Shown one piece after another: positions 50,642-60,060 of a stretch of 64,000 nucleotides of DNA; position 1 is the stretch's first letter, and every line of letters starts with the position of its first letter. The stretch covers positions 65,405 to 129,404 of the forward strand of contig MTOV01000015.1 in assembly GCA_002011815.1 (NCBI GenBank). The letters are read 5' to 3'. This stretch comes from Nitrospirae bacterium JdFR-86. Lineage in GTDB: Bacteria > Nitrospirota > Thermodesulfovibrionia > Thermodesulfovibrionales > JdFR-86. A model generated the notes under the pieces. That model saw only the letters and a list, made by a program, of their open reading frames with translations. It searched no databases and was not told where the DNA came from. A program made the position numbers and the translations under genes.

Positions 50642-53600
50642 TGCTTACAAGTAAACTGCCATATAAATTCCTTGTAATGTTCCTGGTCTTTTCTTGTGTT
50701 CTGATAGTGGCTTTTTCCCTTCTCGTGTACCATGATTCAGGAAAGATGATAAAGGACATCGAAGCCATAGGGACACTTACACCCGAGCAAAAAGCCGTAT
50801 ATACGAGATACATGAAGGATATAACCGAGAGTCTCGTATCTCTTGCGTTCTATGTGTTTGTGCTTGCATTCATCCTGTCTTTGTTCTTTTCCCGGAAATT
50901 TCTTGTTCCTGTAAGAGAGCTTTACAGGGGGGCAAAGGCTTTAAAGGACGGCAATCTTGACATAAAGCTTGATGTTATCACCAACGATGAGCTTGGAGAG
51001 GTGACAAAAGCGTTTAACGACATGGCAGAAGCCCTCAGGAAAAAGACAGACGAGCTCATGAGAAAAGAACTCTATGTCAGTGCAATGCTCGACCCCTTGT
51101 GGATTGCGGATATGGACAATATAATCATTGACATAAACCCTGCCTTTACAAGACTCTTCGGCTATGAAAGAGATGAGGTTATCGGTTCTTCTATTTTCGA
51201 TTTTCTGGATGAAGAATCCGAAAAGATAATGAGGAGACAGTTTCATGAAAGAGACAAGGGTATAGCGTCTACTTACCAGATATCAATAATCTCGAAGACC
51301 GAGGGGCTCATACCTGTGCTTATAAGTGGTGCACCGCTCATCGAGAACGGAGAGGTAATCGGCAAGATAGGGATAATAAAGGATTTCAGACATGAGCTGG
51401 CATTGAGGGATGCCCTTAAAGAGGAAAGAGACTATACAGAAGCAATAATGGACAGTATGGTTGATGCCCTGCTTGTTATTGACAGGGAGTACCGGATAGT
51501 CAAGGCTAATATGGCGGCTCGTGTGAGTGCAGGACAGAACATCACAGGAAAGCACTGTCACAGCGTGTTTCACGCGTCAGGAGAATGGTGTTTCCTGCGT
51601 GGAATGGAATGTCCGGTGAAAATCGTTTTTGATACAGGAAAGCCTTACAAGACGATTCATGAGCACAGTGATGCTACCGGCTCGTCTATATTTCACGAAA
51701 TAATTGCATATCCCGTGAAGGATCGTTACGGAGAAGTAAAGCATGCAGTCGAGATTATGAGAGATATAACCGAAAGAAAGAGGTTTGAGGACGAGATTGA
51801 ACTGAAGAACAGGGAGCTTACTACGTTGAACAGTATCTCAAAGATATTGAGCCGATCTCTCAAAGCAGAGGATATATTCAACAATGTGCTTGACAGAATC
51901 GTTGACCTTCTTGGTATGGACGGCGGAGGAATATTCTTCCTCGACGAGATGAACAGAGTCCTGAAGTGTAAATACCACAGGGGAATGTCCGAGGATTTCA
52001 TAAAGTCTACAGGAAGAATAAAGGTTGGCGATGACATTCCCGGAAGGGTTGCGCTTACAGGGCAGAGTATAATTACCCCTGATATATCCAAGGATACAAG
52101 AAGTGAAAGGTCAGTATTAAGGCATTCGGGTATAAAAGGCTATGCATGTATTCCCATCAGGGGGAAAGAAAAACTGTTAGGTGTCTTTTTTATTTTCAGT
52201 TTCAATCCTTATGTCTTTACTCCTGAGGAAGAAAGGATACTTAACTCTATCAGTGAGATGATGGGTATAGCTTTTGAAAATATCAGGCTTTATGAGAAGA
52301 TGCGGGAGCTTTACGAACAGCAGAGGTTGCGCAGGGCATCAGAGCAGAAAAACCTTCTTGACCTTTCCTCCATGCTTGCCTCTACGCTGGACATAAAAAG
52401 CGTTCTTGCATCAAGCCTGTCTCTTATAAAAGACTCATGCAAGGCAGACCTTGCATGGATGCTTGAAACAGATGACAAAGGCGACCTTATACTTAAAACT
52501 GCTTCCGGAAATGAAATAGAGGAGGGGACTGTCATCTACCCGGACGGAACAAGTTGCATAGAGAAGTATGCTATGGAGAGGAAGACCCCTGTTGTTGTCT
52601 CTGAGATTGCTTCTGAACCGAAATTTTATGTCTCAGAGCGTGTGAAAAGTTTTAACACCGCAATATCCATACCGCTTTACATCGGGAAGAAGACCCTCGG
52701 CGCATTCACACTCTATTACAGGATGTTCAAAGAGCCTAAGGAGGAGATGATTCATTTCCTTCAGACCGTGGGCAGTATACTGGCGGTTTCGATTGAGAGG
52801 TCAAGACTTTATGAAAGAGCCATTATCGAAAAAGGCATGGCGGATACAATCCTTGAAAGCATAGCAGATGGGGTAATGACTGTGGATATTGAAGGCAAGG
52901 TTATATCAATGAACAGGGCGGCAGAGGAAATGATAGGACTGTCACCGCGAGGCGCCGTTGGGATGCAGGCCTGCGATGTGTTCAGATACAACGAAGGTAA
53001 TACCGAGTTAAGGTGGAGGATGGGTGAGTGTCTCGAAGCGGCAATGCAGGGTAATCTCAAGACAGTAGAGGCATACCTCTATAACCATGAAGGCAAGGTA
53101 ATTCCTCTTATGCTGAAGAGTGCTCCTGTTCGTGACCAGAAGGGTGAGATAGTAGGAGTGGTGTATGTCCTCAGGGATATAAGCAGGGAGAGGGAGATAG
53201 ACAGGATGAAGACAGAGTTTGTTAAGGCTGTGTCGCATGAGTTCAGGACGCCTCTTTCGGCAATAGTGGGCATGACTGAAATGGTGCTTGACGGGGAGGT
53301 TACTGGTATCAGGTCAAAGGATTATCTCAGCATGATACTGTCTGAGGGCAGAAGGCTTTCGGATATGGTATCCGACCTTCTGGACATTGCAAGGATAGAA
53401 AGCGGCAGGGAACTCTTCAGGGAAAAAGAGATTGATTTTGAGTCGGCTCTGAAAGACGTAGAAAGAGCGTTTAAGTCGCAGATAGAGAAAAAAGAAATAA
53501 AGTTTTCTTCAAGGATTGAAGGAGATGTAAAAGGCTACAAAGGGGATGAGGAGAAGTTAAAACAGCTTCTCCGGAATCTTGTTGAGAACTCTGTGACTTA

Positions 53601-53883
53601 TTCAGACCGTGGCTGTGCGGTGGAGGTCGTTGTCAGGAGGCACGGTAACAGTATTCAGATAGTAGTAAGGGATGAGGGCTGGGGTATAGCTGAAGAGGAT
53701 TTAAAGCATATAGGTGAGAAGTTTTATCGTGGAAGACATGCTGCCAGGACTAAAGGGACAGGGCTTGGTCTTTCCCTTTGTAAGGATATAGCAAAAATGC
53801 ATGGCGGAACTTTGCATGTTACAAGTAAGCGTGGGGAAGGCACCACCGTTGTCGTGGAGCTTCCTATAAGGGAGGGCGAATGA
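50641..53883 (+). CDS. Large membrane sensor histidine kinase, HAMP-PAS2-GAF2-PAS-HisKA-HATPase
   Basis: 1080 residues. Two membrane helices (~9-29 and ~58-80) flank a short periplasmic loop. HAMP follows (~85-135), then PAS (~145-255), PAS (~270-385, with HCHSVFHASGEWCFLRGMEC), GAF (~400-560), GAF (~585-725) and PAS (~735-850). The kinase core is intact: phosphoacceptor His in KAVSHEFRTPLSAIVGM, N box NLVENSVTYSD, G1 VRDEGWGI, G2 GTGLGLSLCKDIAKMHGG. The small periplasmic loop suggests cytoplasmic sensing by the PAS/GAF modules. The cognate receiver is probably the next gene, overlapping by four bases. Confidence 0.92.
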   Translation: MLTSKLPYKFLVMFLVFSCVLIVAFSLLVYHDSGKMIKDIEAIGTLTPEQKAVYTRYMKDITESLVSLAFYVFVLAFILSLFFSRKFLVPVRELYRGAKALKDGNLDIKLDVITNDELGEVTKAFNDMAEALRKKTDELMRKELYVSAMLDPLWIADMDNIIIDINPAFTRLFGYERDEVIGSSIFDFLDEESEKIMRRQFHERDKGIASTYQISIISKTEGLIPVLISGAPLIENGEVIGKIGIIKDFRHELALRDALKEERDYTEAIMDSMVDALLVIDREYRIVKANMAARVSAGQNITGKHCHSVFHASGEWCFLRGMECPVKIVFDTGKPYKTIHEHSDATGSSIFHEIIAYPVKDRYGEVKHAVEIMRDITERKRFEDEIELKNRELTTLNSISKILSRSLKAEDIFNNVLDRIVDLLGMDGGGIFFLDEMNRVLKCKYHRGMSEDFIKSTGRIKVGDDIPGRVALTGQSIITPDISKDTRSERSVLRHSGIKGYACIPIRGKEKLLGVFFIFSFNPYVFTPEEERILNSISEMMGIAFENIRLYEKMRELYEQQRLRRASEQKNLLDLSSMLASTLDIKSVLASSLSLIKDSCKADLAWMLETDDKGDLILKTASGNEIEEGTVIYPDGTSCIEKYAMERKTPVVVSEIASEPKFYVSERVKSFNTAISIPLYIGKKTLGAFTLYYRMFKEPKEEMIHFLQTVGSILAVSIERSRLYERAIIEKGMADTILESIADGVMTVDIEGKVISMNRAAEEMIGLSPRGAVGMQACDVFRYNEGNTELRWRMGECLEAAMQGNLKTVEAYLYNHEGKVIPLMLKSAPVRDQKGEIVGVVYVLRDISREREIDRMKTEFVKAVSHEFRTPLSAIVGMTEMVLDGEVTGIRSKDYLSMILSEGRRLSDMVSDLLDIARIESGRELFREKEIDFESALKDVERAFKSQIEKKEIKFSSRIEGDVKGYKGDEEKLKQLLRNLVENSVTYSDRGCAVEVVVRRHGNSIQIVVRDEGWGIAEEDLKHIGEKFYRGRHAARTKGTGLGLSLCKDIAKMHGGTLHVTSKRGEGTTVVVELPIREGE

Positions 53884-54248
53884 GCAAAGTTATTGTTATC
53901 GATGATGAACCTTTTATCCTGATGATGGTAGAGGATAAACTTAAAAGAGCAGGTCTTGAGGTTATTGCGTTAAGGGAAAGTGTAAATGCCATTGATGTTA
54001 TACGAAAAGAAAGGCCTGACCTTATAATCCTTGACTGGATGATGCCTGAGCTGAGCGGAATAGAGCTTTGCCGGATGCTGAAGTCAGACCCGGAGCTTTC
54101 CTCCATCCCCATATTTATGCTTACGGCAAAGGGACAGGAAGAGGACGAAAAATTAGGACTGAAATGCGGGGTCTCAAGGTATATAACCAAGCCGTTCAGT
54201 CCTAAGGCACTACTTCAGATTGTCCTGAGTGAACTTAAAGGGACGTAG
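53880..54248 (+). CDS. Single-domain response regulator (CheY-like)
   Basis: 122 residues. Acidic pocket VIDDEP (Asp8, Asp9), phosphoacceptor Asp52 in LIILDWMMPELSG, Thr82 in MLTAKG and Lys104 in YITKPFSP. No output domain, so it works by protein interaction or in a phosphorelay with the upstream kinase, to which it is translationally coupled (ATGA). Confidence 0.94.
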   Translation: MSKVIVIDDEPFILMMVEDKLKRAGLEVIALRESVNAIDVIRKERPDLIILDWMMPELSGIELCRMLKSDPELSSIPIFMLTAKGQEEDEKLGLKCGVSRYITKPFSPKALLQIVLSELKGT

Positions 54249-54272
54249 ACGCCTGTTTCAGTCTGTGCCCCA

Positions 54273-55643
54273 CTAGCCTACAACATCGAGTTTTCTTACC
54301 CTGAGTTTTACTGACAGTTCTGAGGCGAGCCTTCTGCATTTTTCCATATCGACATCTTCCATCTCAACTACGGTAGCCTGCACTTCAGGGATGTGTTTTT
54401 TCGCTTCTTTAATAAAGTTAATTACTTCATCAAAGGCATTGTTGAAGGCAGGCATGCATAGTTTTTCATATGTTTCTTTGTCATGTGCGTCGAGACTTAC
54501 TGAGATGGAGTCGACCATGCCTTTAAGCTCAGGCAGGATGTTTCTGCGATGAATCAGGTTTCCGTGCCCGTTGGTGTTTATTCTGACAAAGCCGCCTTTT
54601 TCTTTTATCCATGCGGAGACTTCCTTTACGACGTCGAGTCGCAGAAGCGGCTCTCCATAGCCGCAGAAGACGACTTCTTTATATGCCTTGGGATCGCCGA
54701 TTGCGGCTTTTAATTCCTCAGCAGTCGGCTCTTCGCTGAGTCTGAGGTTATGCCCTTTTACATAGTCCGAGTGAAACCTTACGCAGAAAGAGCACTTGTT
54801 TGTGCACCGGTTTGTGATGTTTAAATAAAGACTGTCTCTTATTTTGTATGCCACGGTTCCCTTTACAGGCAGCTCTCCTATGCCAAAGAGCCTTTTTGCA
54901 TTTACTGTGGTAAGCCGTGCAATGTCCTCGATGCTTACTCCTCTCAACGAGGCTATCTCCCTCACTGTGTGGATTATGTAAGATGGTTCGTTCCTTTTCC
55001 CCCTGAAGGGTTCAGGGGTGAGGTAAGGAGCGTCTGTTTCTATGAGGAGGTAATCGTCCGGTATCTGTTTTACTATTTCTTTGAGTCTTTTTGCGTTTTT
55101 GAATGTGACAGGTCCTGCTATGGAGATATAAAGGCCCATTGCCATTGCGGTCTCTGCCATTTCGATGTCCCCTGAGAAGCAGTGAAGCACACCTTTGGTT
55201 ATTCCTGAGTCTTTTAGAATACGAAGTGTATCCTCTTTTGCCTCCCTGCTGTGGACGATTACCGGTAAGTTTGTCTCTACAGCCAGTGCAAGATGTTTTC
55301 TGAATACTTCCTGCTGTATCTCTATTGGGGAGTGTTTATAGTGGTAGTCGAGTCCTGTTTCGCCTATGGCAACGACCTTTTTATGTGATGCCCATTCTTT
55401 GAGCAGTTCATAGGTATCATCCCTGAAGTGTTTTGCTTCGTGCGGGTGAATACCTACTGAGCAGTAGACAATGTCGTATGTTTCAGCCAGCTTGAGTGCT
55501 TCTGTGTTGCTTTCAATATCAGAACCTATTGTTATCAGGGTTTCTATACCTGCCTCTCTTGCTCTTTCTATAATTTTGTCTCTGTCCTCATTGAACTGAG
55601 GCATTTCGAGATGGCAGTGCGTGTCTATTAACGTAAGTGACAT
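54273..55643 (-). CDS. TatD metallo-nuclease fused to a radical SAM domain
   Basis: 456 residues. Residues 1-258 are a complete TatD hydrolase: LIDTHCHLEMP, AIGETGLDYHYKHSP, VIVHSREA, VLHCFSGD and LIETDAPYL supply the metal ligands. Residues ~270-456 are a radical SAM domain (NITNRCTNKCSFCVRFHSDY with CxxxCxxC, VVFCGYGEPLLRLDVVKEV). The pair corresponds to the known TatD-associated radical SAM family, here as one chain. TatD enzymes are 3'-5' DNases or deacylase-like; the joint role is unknown. GGAGAAAG precedes the ATG. Confidence 0.92.
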   Translation of the reverse strand: MSLTLIDTHCHLEMPQFNEDRDKIIERAREAGIETLITIGSDIESNTEALKLAETYDIVYCSVGIHPHEAKHFRDDTYELLKEWASHKKVVAIGETGLDYHYKHSPIEIQQEVFRKHLALAVETNLPVIVHSREAKEDTLRILKDSGITKGVLHCFSGDIEMAETAMAMGLYISIAGPVTFKNAKRLKEIVKQIPDDYLLIETDAPYLTPEPFRGKRNEPSYIIHTVREIASLRGVSIEDIARLTTVNAKRLFGIGELPVKGTVAYKIRDSLYLNITNRCTNKCSFCVRFHSDYVKGHNLRLSEEPTAEELKAAIGDPKAYKEVVFCGYGEPLLRLDVVKEVSAWIKEKGGFVRINTNGHGNLIHRRNILPELKGMVDSISVSLDAHDKETYEKLCMPAFNNAFDEVINFIKEAKKHIPEVQATVVEMEDVDMEKCRRLASELSVKLRVRKLDVVG

Positions 55644-55693
55644 GGACTTTCTCCTGTTTGTATATCCGTCTGGTCTGGAAAAAGGATTAACCC

Positions 55694-56905
55694 TTATGCA
55701 CCGAATTTTTTAAGTCTGCCTGCATTTGCAAGGGCAAGAGCCATTAAATTTACCGTGGGTATAATGCCGAATTCTCCTTTTCTGCATTCTCTTTCAGAGA
55801 AGGCGCTGGACAGACCTCCTAACACATAAGGGGATTTAAGCAAAAAGGGCACTGGATGCCAGCTGTGGGATTTAAGCACCGAAGGTGTAGAGTGGTCTCC
55901 GGTTATTATAAGCACGTCTGGTTTAAGCTCGAGTATTTCTGGCAGAATATTGTCCACTTCTTCTATTTTATGGGCTTTGCCTTCGAAATTTCCGTCTTCG
56001 CCGAATGAATCCACTTTCTTTACGTGTATGAAGAAGAAGTCGTAGCTGTCGTAGTTTTCCCTGAGGGAGTCCAATTCTTCTTTGAGGTCGCCTTTCAGGT
56101 CAGGCGCATGCATTCCTATGAGTTTTGCGACTCCTCTGTACATGGGATATGGTGCGATTGCAAGGGCTTTCAGTCCGTATGCCTCTTCAAAGGAGGGCAT
56201 GCGGGGCATCTCTGAAAATCCTCTAAGCAGTATGAAGTTTGCCTTGTTCTCGGATTTCAGTATCTCTGCTACCTTTGCTATGAGTTTTTCCGCTACTTTT
56301 GCGACTCTTTCTGCCTGTGGGGTGGAAGGCACAGGAGTGAGGGGACTTTTGCCTTCTTTTTGAGGGTCGGTGTCGTTTATGGCTCCGGAGCCGGGTTCAA
56401 GTGCTTCAGGGAATCTGAGTACTACGGCGAACCTGTGTTCCATTCCCGGAGCGAAGATAACCTCTACGTCGTCTATTTTGTTTATCTCCTGCTGTAATTT
56501 TTCTGTAAGCTTTTTGCTTTCCGGGGTGGGAATTCTTCCTGCCCTTCTGTCCTTAACAATGCCGTTTTCGACAATGGCGTAGTTGCATCTGATGGCTATA
56601 TCTGTGTTTTTCACTTCGAGTCCGAGTCCCAGTGCTTCGAGTATTCCCCTGCCTATCTGGAACTCTTTCGGGTCGTAGCCGAAGAGTGCGAGGTGTCCGG
56701 GTCCGCTTCCCGGGGTGATGCCTGGTGCTACAGGTATGTGAAGTCCGCATCCTGAGCTCTGCGCAAGTGTATCAAGATTGGGTGTGTCTGCTGTCTCAAG
56801 TTCTGTTTTGCCGTGTTCTCCAGGCAGTCCGCCAAGACCGTCAAGAACAAGCAGGATTATCTTTGAATTGTTTTTTACAATAAGATTTTTTATTAAATTT
56901 TGCAT
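55694..56905 (-). CDS. apgM: 2,3-bisphosphoglycerate-independent phosphoglycerate mutase, archaeal type
   Basis: 403 residues of the ApgM family (alkaline-phosphatase superfamily). [14 protein letters not shown] is at the N-terminus, the catalytic Ser is in [16 protein letters not shown], and [20 protein letters not shown] and [12 protein letters not shown] provide metal ligands. It interconverts 3- and 2-phosphoglycerate. The first ~16 residues precede the conserved start; ATG 56905 has no Shine-Dalgarno and sits five bases after a -10 box. gap and pgk are in the window but not adjacent. Confidence 0.93.
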   Translation of the reverse strand: MQNLIKNLIVKNNSKIILLVLDGLGGLPGEHGKTELETADTPNLDTLAQSSGCGLHIPVAPGITPGSGPGHLALFGYDPKEFQIGRGILEALGLGLEVKNTDIAIRCNYAIVENGIVKDRRAGRIPTPESKKLTEKLQQEINKIDDVEVIFAPGMEHRFAVVLRFPEALEPGSGAINDTDPQKEGKSPLTPVPSTPQAERVAKVAEKLIAKVAEILKSENKANFILLRGFSEMPRMPSFEEAYGLKALAIAPYPMYRGVAKLIGMHAPDLKGDLKEELDSLRENYDSYDFFFIHVKKVDSFGEDGNFEGKAHKIEEVDNILPEILELKPDVLIITGDHSTPSVLKSHSWHPVPFLLKSPYVLGGLSSAFSERECRKGEFGIIPTVNLMALALANAGRLKKFGA

Positions 56906-56910
56906 ATTAA

Positions 56911-56939
56911 ATATTACTTTAAGGGATTTTGTTTTTCAA
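56911..56939 (-). promoter_or_regulatory. Promoter of apgM
   Basis: TTGAAA (56934-56939) and TAATAT (56911-56916), 17-base spacer on the minus strand. It ends five bases before the ATG, compatible with a leaderless mRNA. Confidence 0.5.
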
Positions 56940-56954
56940 GTTTGTGTTTTGCCG

Positions 56955-56983
56955 TTGACATTACTTTTTTATATTCGTATAGT
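56955..56983 (+). promoter_or_regulatory. Strong sigma-70 promoter of the porin-cytochrome operon
   Basis: A perfect TTGACA (56955-56960) and TATAGT (56978-56983) are 17 bases apart. The predicted start near 56990 gives a leader of about 20 bases containing AGGGAAC before the GTG start. Confidence 0.7.
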
Positions 56984-57009
56984 AATCCGAAGTAATTTTT
57001 CAGGGAACA

Positions 57010-58017
57010 GTGGTGACCCGAAAATATAGACGTTTCTTCTTGTGCTGTGTGGCAGTGCTAATGTCGGTGTTCTGGGGGTGCGAGACCCTCAAGACCTCGA
57101 AACCTATTGTGCCCATAAAAGAGTACGAAAAGTTGATAGTGGGCAGGTTTGATGCCGATTATGTAGGAACGACCAACTGCCTGAGGACATGCCATTACCA
57201 TGACAAGATAAACGAGGATTTTGAGGCGAGCACAATGGGTGCTCAGATGTCTCCGAAGACCGGACTGCCACTGGTGGACTGCGAGTCCTGTCATGGTCCT
57301 GGAAGCCTTGCCATAAAGGGACTTACAAAGGAGAAAGTAGAACAGGATGCCAAAGAAGGAAAACAGACAAAGTGCGATTATGAGACCTTTATAGACCTTG
57401 ATAATCTTCCTGCACCGGCAAGGTCACTCATCTGTCTGAAATGTCACACGGCTAATGCCACCTTTAACCTTCACAACTGGAATGCAGGCAGCCATGCAAT
57501 GAACGATGTATCCTGCTCTGACTGTCATAAGATCCATGCCGGACCAGACCTGATAGTCAGACCAAGGGAAACATTCCAGATGTGCTATGAATGTCATGAG
57601 GACGTAAAGGCGGAATTTTCCCTGCCGAGCCACCACCCTGTCCCTGAAAAAAAGGTTAAGTGCACGGACTGCCACAACCCCCACGGTACTACCTCGGAAA
57701 ACCTTCTCAGGGCGGACAATATAAAGGCGACATGCACCGGATGCCATGCTGAAAAAGAAGGGCCCTTTGTCTTTGAACATGCTGATGTGGTGGAAGACTG
57801 CTCCAACTGCCACAGCCCGCACGGCTCTGTAAACAACCATCTGCTTAAGCAGAGTATGCCGTTCTTGTGTCTTCAGTGTCATGAAGGGCACAGGACGTCG
57901 GCAACACGGCCTGCAGAAAAGAAGGCGGCGTATTATACACGATGCACTGACTGTCATTCTACAATACACGGCACAGACATTCCATCACCTTCAGGCAAAG
58001 GGAGATTTATCCAATGA
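57010..58017 (+). CDS. DmsE/MtrA-family decaheme c-type cytochrome
   Basis: 335 residues. The signal segment ends FWGC (Cys24), a possible lipoprotein site. Nine CXXCH motifs start at Cys91, 142, 169, 192, 218, 242, 264, 287 and 312. A tenth site at the position of heme 1 is CLRTCH (Cys57), a CX3CH spacing confirmed in the DNA (TGC CTG AGG ACA TGC CAT). MtrA/DmsE/PioA proteins form a periplasmic heme wire inside an outer-membrane porin. The porin gene follows with a four-base overlap. Start could be GTG 57010 or 57013. Confidence 0.92.
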   Translation: MVTRKYRRFFLCCVAVLMSVFWGCETLKTSKPIVPIKEYEKLIVGRFDADYVGTTNCLRTCHYHDKINEDFEASTMGAQMSPKTGLPLVDCESCHGPGSLAIKGLTKEKVEQDAKEGKQTKCDYETFIDLDNLPAPARSLICLKCHTANATFNLHNWNAGSHAMNDVSCSDCHKIHAGPDLIVRPRETFQMCYECHEDVKAEFSLPSHHPVPEKKVKCTDCHNPHGTTSENLLRADNIKATCTGCHAEKEGPFVFEHADVVEDCSNCHSPHGSVNNHLLKQSMPFLCLQCHEGHRTSATRPAEKKAAYYTRCTDCHSTIHGTDIPSPSGKGRFIQ

Positions 58018-59978
58018 GAAAGAGGAGCATGAAAGGACTCTTAATTCTACTCTTCTTTACTCTGGTCTTCAGTCAGACGGTCTTTGCCGAAGATATACCG
58101 CCGATTTATAAATTTCCTGATATAAAGCCGCAGTTTTCTGTAAGAACCGGTTACAGGCTGGTCGGTCTGACCGGCTCTAAAAGGGCAGGTGAACACGAGC
58201 ATCTTAGTGATTCCGTGTCCTTTGGCGGTGAGATTATAGCGTTCCCCTTCCCCCATAGGATTCATCTGGAGGTGGATGTCGTAAGCGGGATGGACTATTT
58301 TGGAGACTTAAGTTACGCCTACAAGGATATAGTGCTTTCAAGATGGATAAACAGTACTTTGTTTCATAACCTTGACAATATTACACTCGTTGACCTTGAC
58401 CCTTCTACTGCCTCCCCAGGGGTTTCCATAAAAGATGCCGGTGTAAGTTACGGCGTCAAGACAAGCATAAATGACCTGTTTTTAAGACTTAAGACCCATA
58501 ATTTCCCTTTTCATGTTTATGTCAACGGCCGGATTTTGTATAAAGAAGGCACAATGCAGCAGAGGTTTCTTGGCGGTTCAGGCTGGTTCAATGATATAGT
58601 GCGGGTGTCCCGGAAAAGAGATGTTAACTGGAACACTCAGGACATCACCTTCGGTATGAACAGCCATCTGGGACCAATAGAAATAGATATCTCACACACT
58701 GAAAAGAGATTCGACTCCAATGCCGACAGGGTTTTAATTGATACGTATACAGGGGCGGGGTTTCCTCCTGGGGCTGTAAGGGCGGCTGGGGATTACCCGC
58801 ATAATCTTGTGCCTGATTTAGAAGGCTCTACGAACACACTGAAACTGCATACATCTTATACAGGCAAGATTGTTGCTTCCCTGACCATTTCAAAAACCGA
58901 CAGGGAAAACAACGACAGCGGAGCAAAAGCTGATTATTTCACGAGTACCGGTGAAATCAGATGGATGCCTATTACAAGGTTGACCTTTGCATTTAAATAC
59001 AAGCGTGAGGAAACAGACATGGACAATCCTTCCACCCTGACGGACGGTTATTACGGGTTGTCCACAAATCCTACTACGATCACAGGCATCACACCTTCTA
59101 TTTCGTCAAAGACCGATACGTTTTCAGGAAGCATGAGATATAGGCTGACAAAAAAGGTCACATTGAATCTGAGATATATCTACAAAGAAATCGACAGGGA
59201 CAACGCAGATGCCTGGGAAGTCCCGGACAGCACGACTGAGAACACCATATCCCTTTCAGCGAATGCCAGGCTGAAAAATGGTATGAAGTTAAAGGCAAGA
59301 TATAAGCACCGTGAGATTGACAATCCGGCATATAACACTCAGCCTAACCGGTCTGATTCAGGGATGCTTTCTCTCTCCTGGACACCCTTTGAAAAGCTCG
59401 TAACCTTCTTCAGCTATAACATAGCCAGAGAAAAAAGAACAGGTATCACCTATAAAGATATGTACACAGCAAATCCGGAAAACAGGGATGTAAACAGAAA
59501 CAAGTTTACAGGAAGCCTTACATTCTTGATAAAAGACAATATTACCCTGACCACAAGCTATGCTTATCTGCACAACAAGGTCGAGCAGGACTTTGTGTAT
59601 AACGATGCTGATGACGCACCAGATTATACAAATGAATTTCTTGACCCGGGTGTCCAGTACAAGGATATAGTCCGCAACTACGTGGTGGACTTAAACTATG
59701 CCCCAAAAGAAAATATCAGTTTGAATGTTAATATAAATCATACGAAGAGCAGTGGGAACTTTTATCCTGACACAACATTTATGCCCTCTCTTTCAGAGCT
59801 TAAGCTCCGGGAAACTGTTTATTCTGTCTCGGCTGAATATGGTTTAAAAGACGGGTGGGATATTGGTATCAGGTGTAGGTATATAGACCTTGATAATCTT
59901 AGTGAAAACCCTGATAATCCGGAGATTTCCGACGGCACGGTAAGGATTGCGCTTTTGACGGTATCGAAGCGTTGGTAA
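58014..59978 (+). CDS. MtrB/PioB-like decaheme-associated outer-membrane porin
   Basis: 654 residues. After a signal peptide (GLLILLFFTLVFSQTVFAED) the whole chain alternates amphipathic strands (for example FSVRTGYRLVGLTG, LTFAFKYKREETDMD, VTLNLRYIYKEIDRD). It ends in VSKRW with the C-terminal aromatic expected of BamA-inserted barrels. About 26-28 strands are likely, as in MtrB. It overlaps the decaheme gene, so the two should form a porin-cytochrome conduit. I do not see the N-terminal CXXC of Shewanella MtrB or a gene for an outer-surface cytochrome (MtrC/OmcA) nearby. Confidence 0.85.
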   Translation: MRKRSMKGLLILLFFTLVFSQTVFAEDIPPIYKFPDIKPQFSVRTGYRLVGLTGSKRAGEHEHLSDSVSFGGEIIAFPFPHRIHLEVDVVSGMDYFGDLSYAYKDIVLSRWINSTLFHNLDNITLVDLDPSTASPGVSIKDAGVSYGVKTSINDLFLRLKTHNFPFHVYVNGRILYKEGTMQQRFLGGSGWFNDIVRVSRKRDVNWNTQDITFGMNSHLGPIEIDISHTEKRFDSNADRVLIDTYTGAGFPPGAVRAAGDYPHNLVPDLEGSTNTLKLHTSYTGKIVASLTISKTDRENNDSGAKADYFTSTGEIRWMPITRLTFAFKYKREETDMDNPSTLTDGYYGLSTNPTTITGITPSISSKTDTFSGSMRYRLTKKVTLNLRYIYKEIDRDNADAWEVPDSTTENTISLSANARLKNGMKLKARYKHREIDNPAYNTQPNRSDSGMLSLSWTPFEKLVTFFSYNIAREKRTGITYKDMYTANPENRDVNRNKFTGSLTFLIKDNITLTTSYAYLHNKVEQDFVYNDADDAPDYTNEFLDPGVQYKDIVRNYVVDLNYAPKENISLNVNINHTKSSGNFYPDTTFMPSLSELKLRETVYSVSAEYGLKDGWDIGIRCRYIDLDNLSENPDNPEISDGTVRIALLTVSKRW

Positions 59979-60060
59979 GAAGCACAGTCTGCTTTTCAAT
60001 TCAAAGTCTTCCTCTTTATTTTTTCTGTGATAAAATAAAATATATAAAAAGGAGCGTTAT

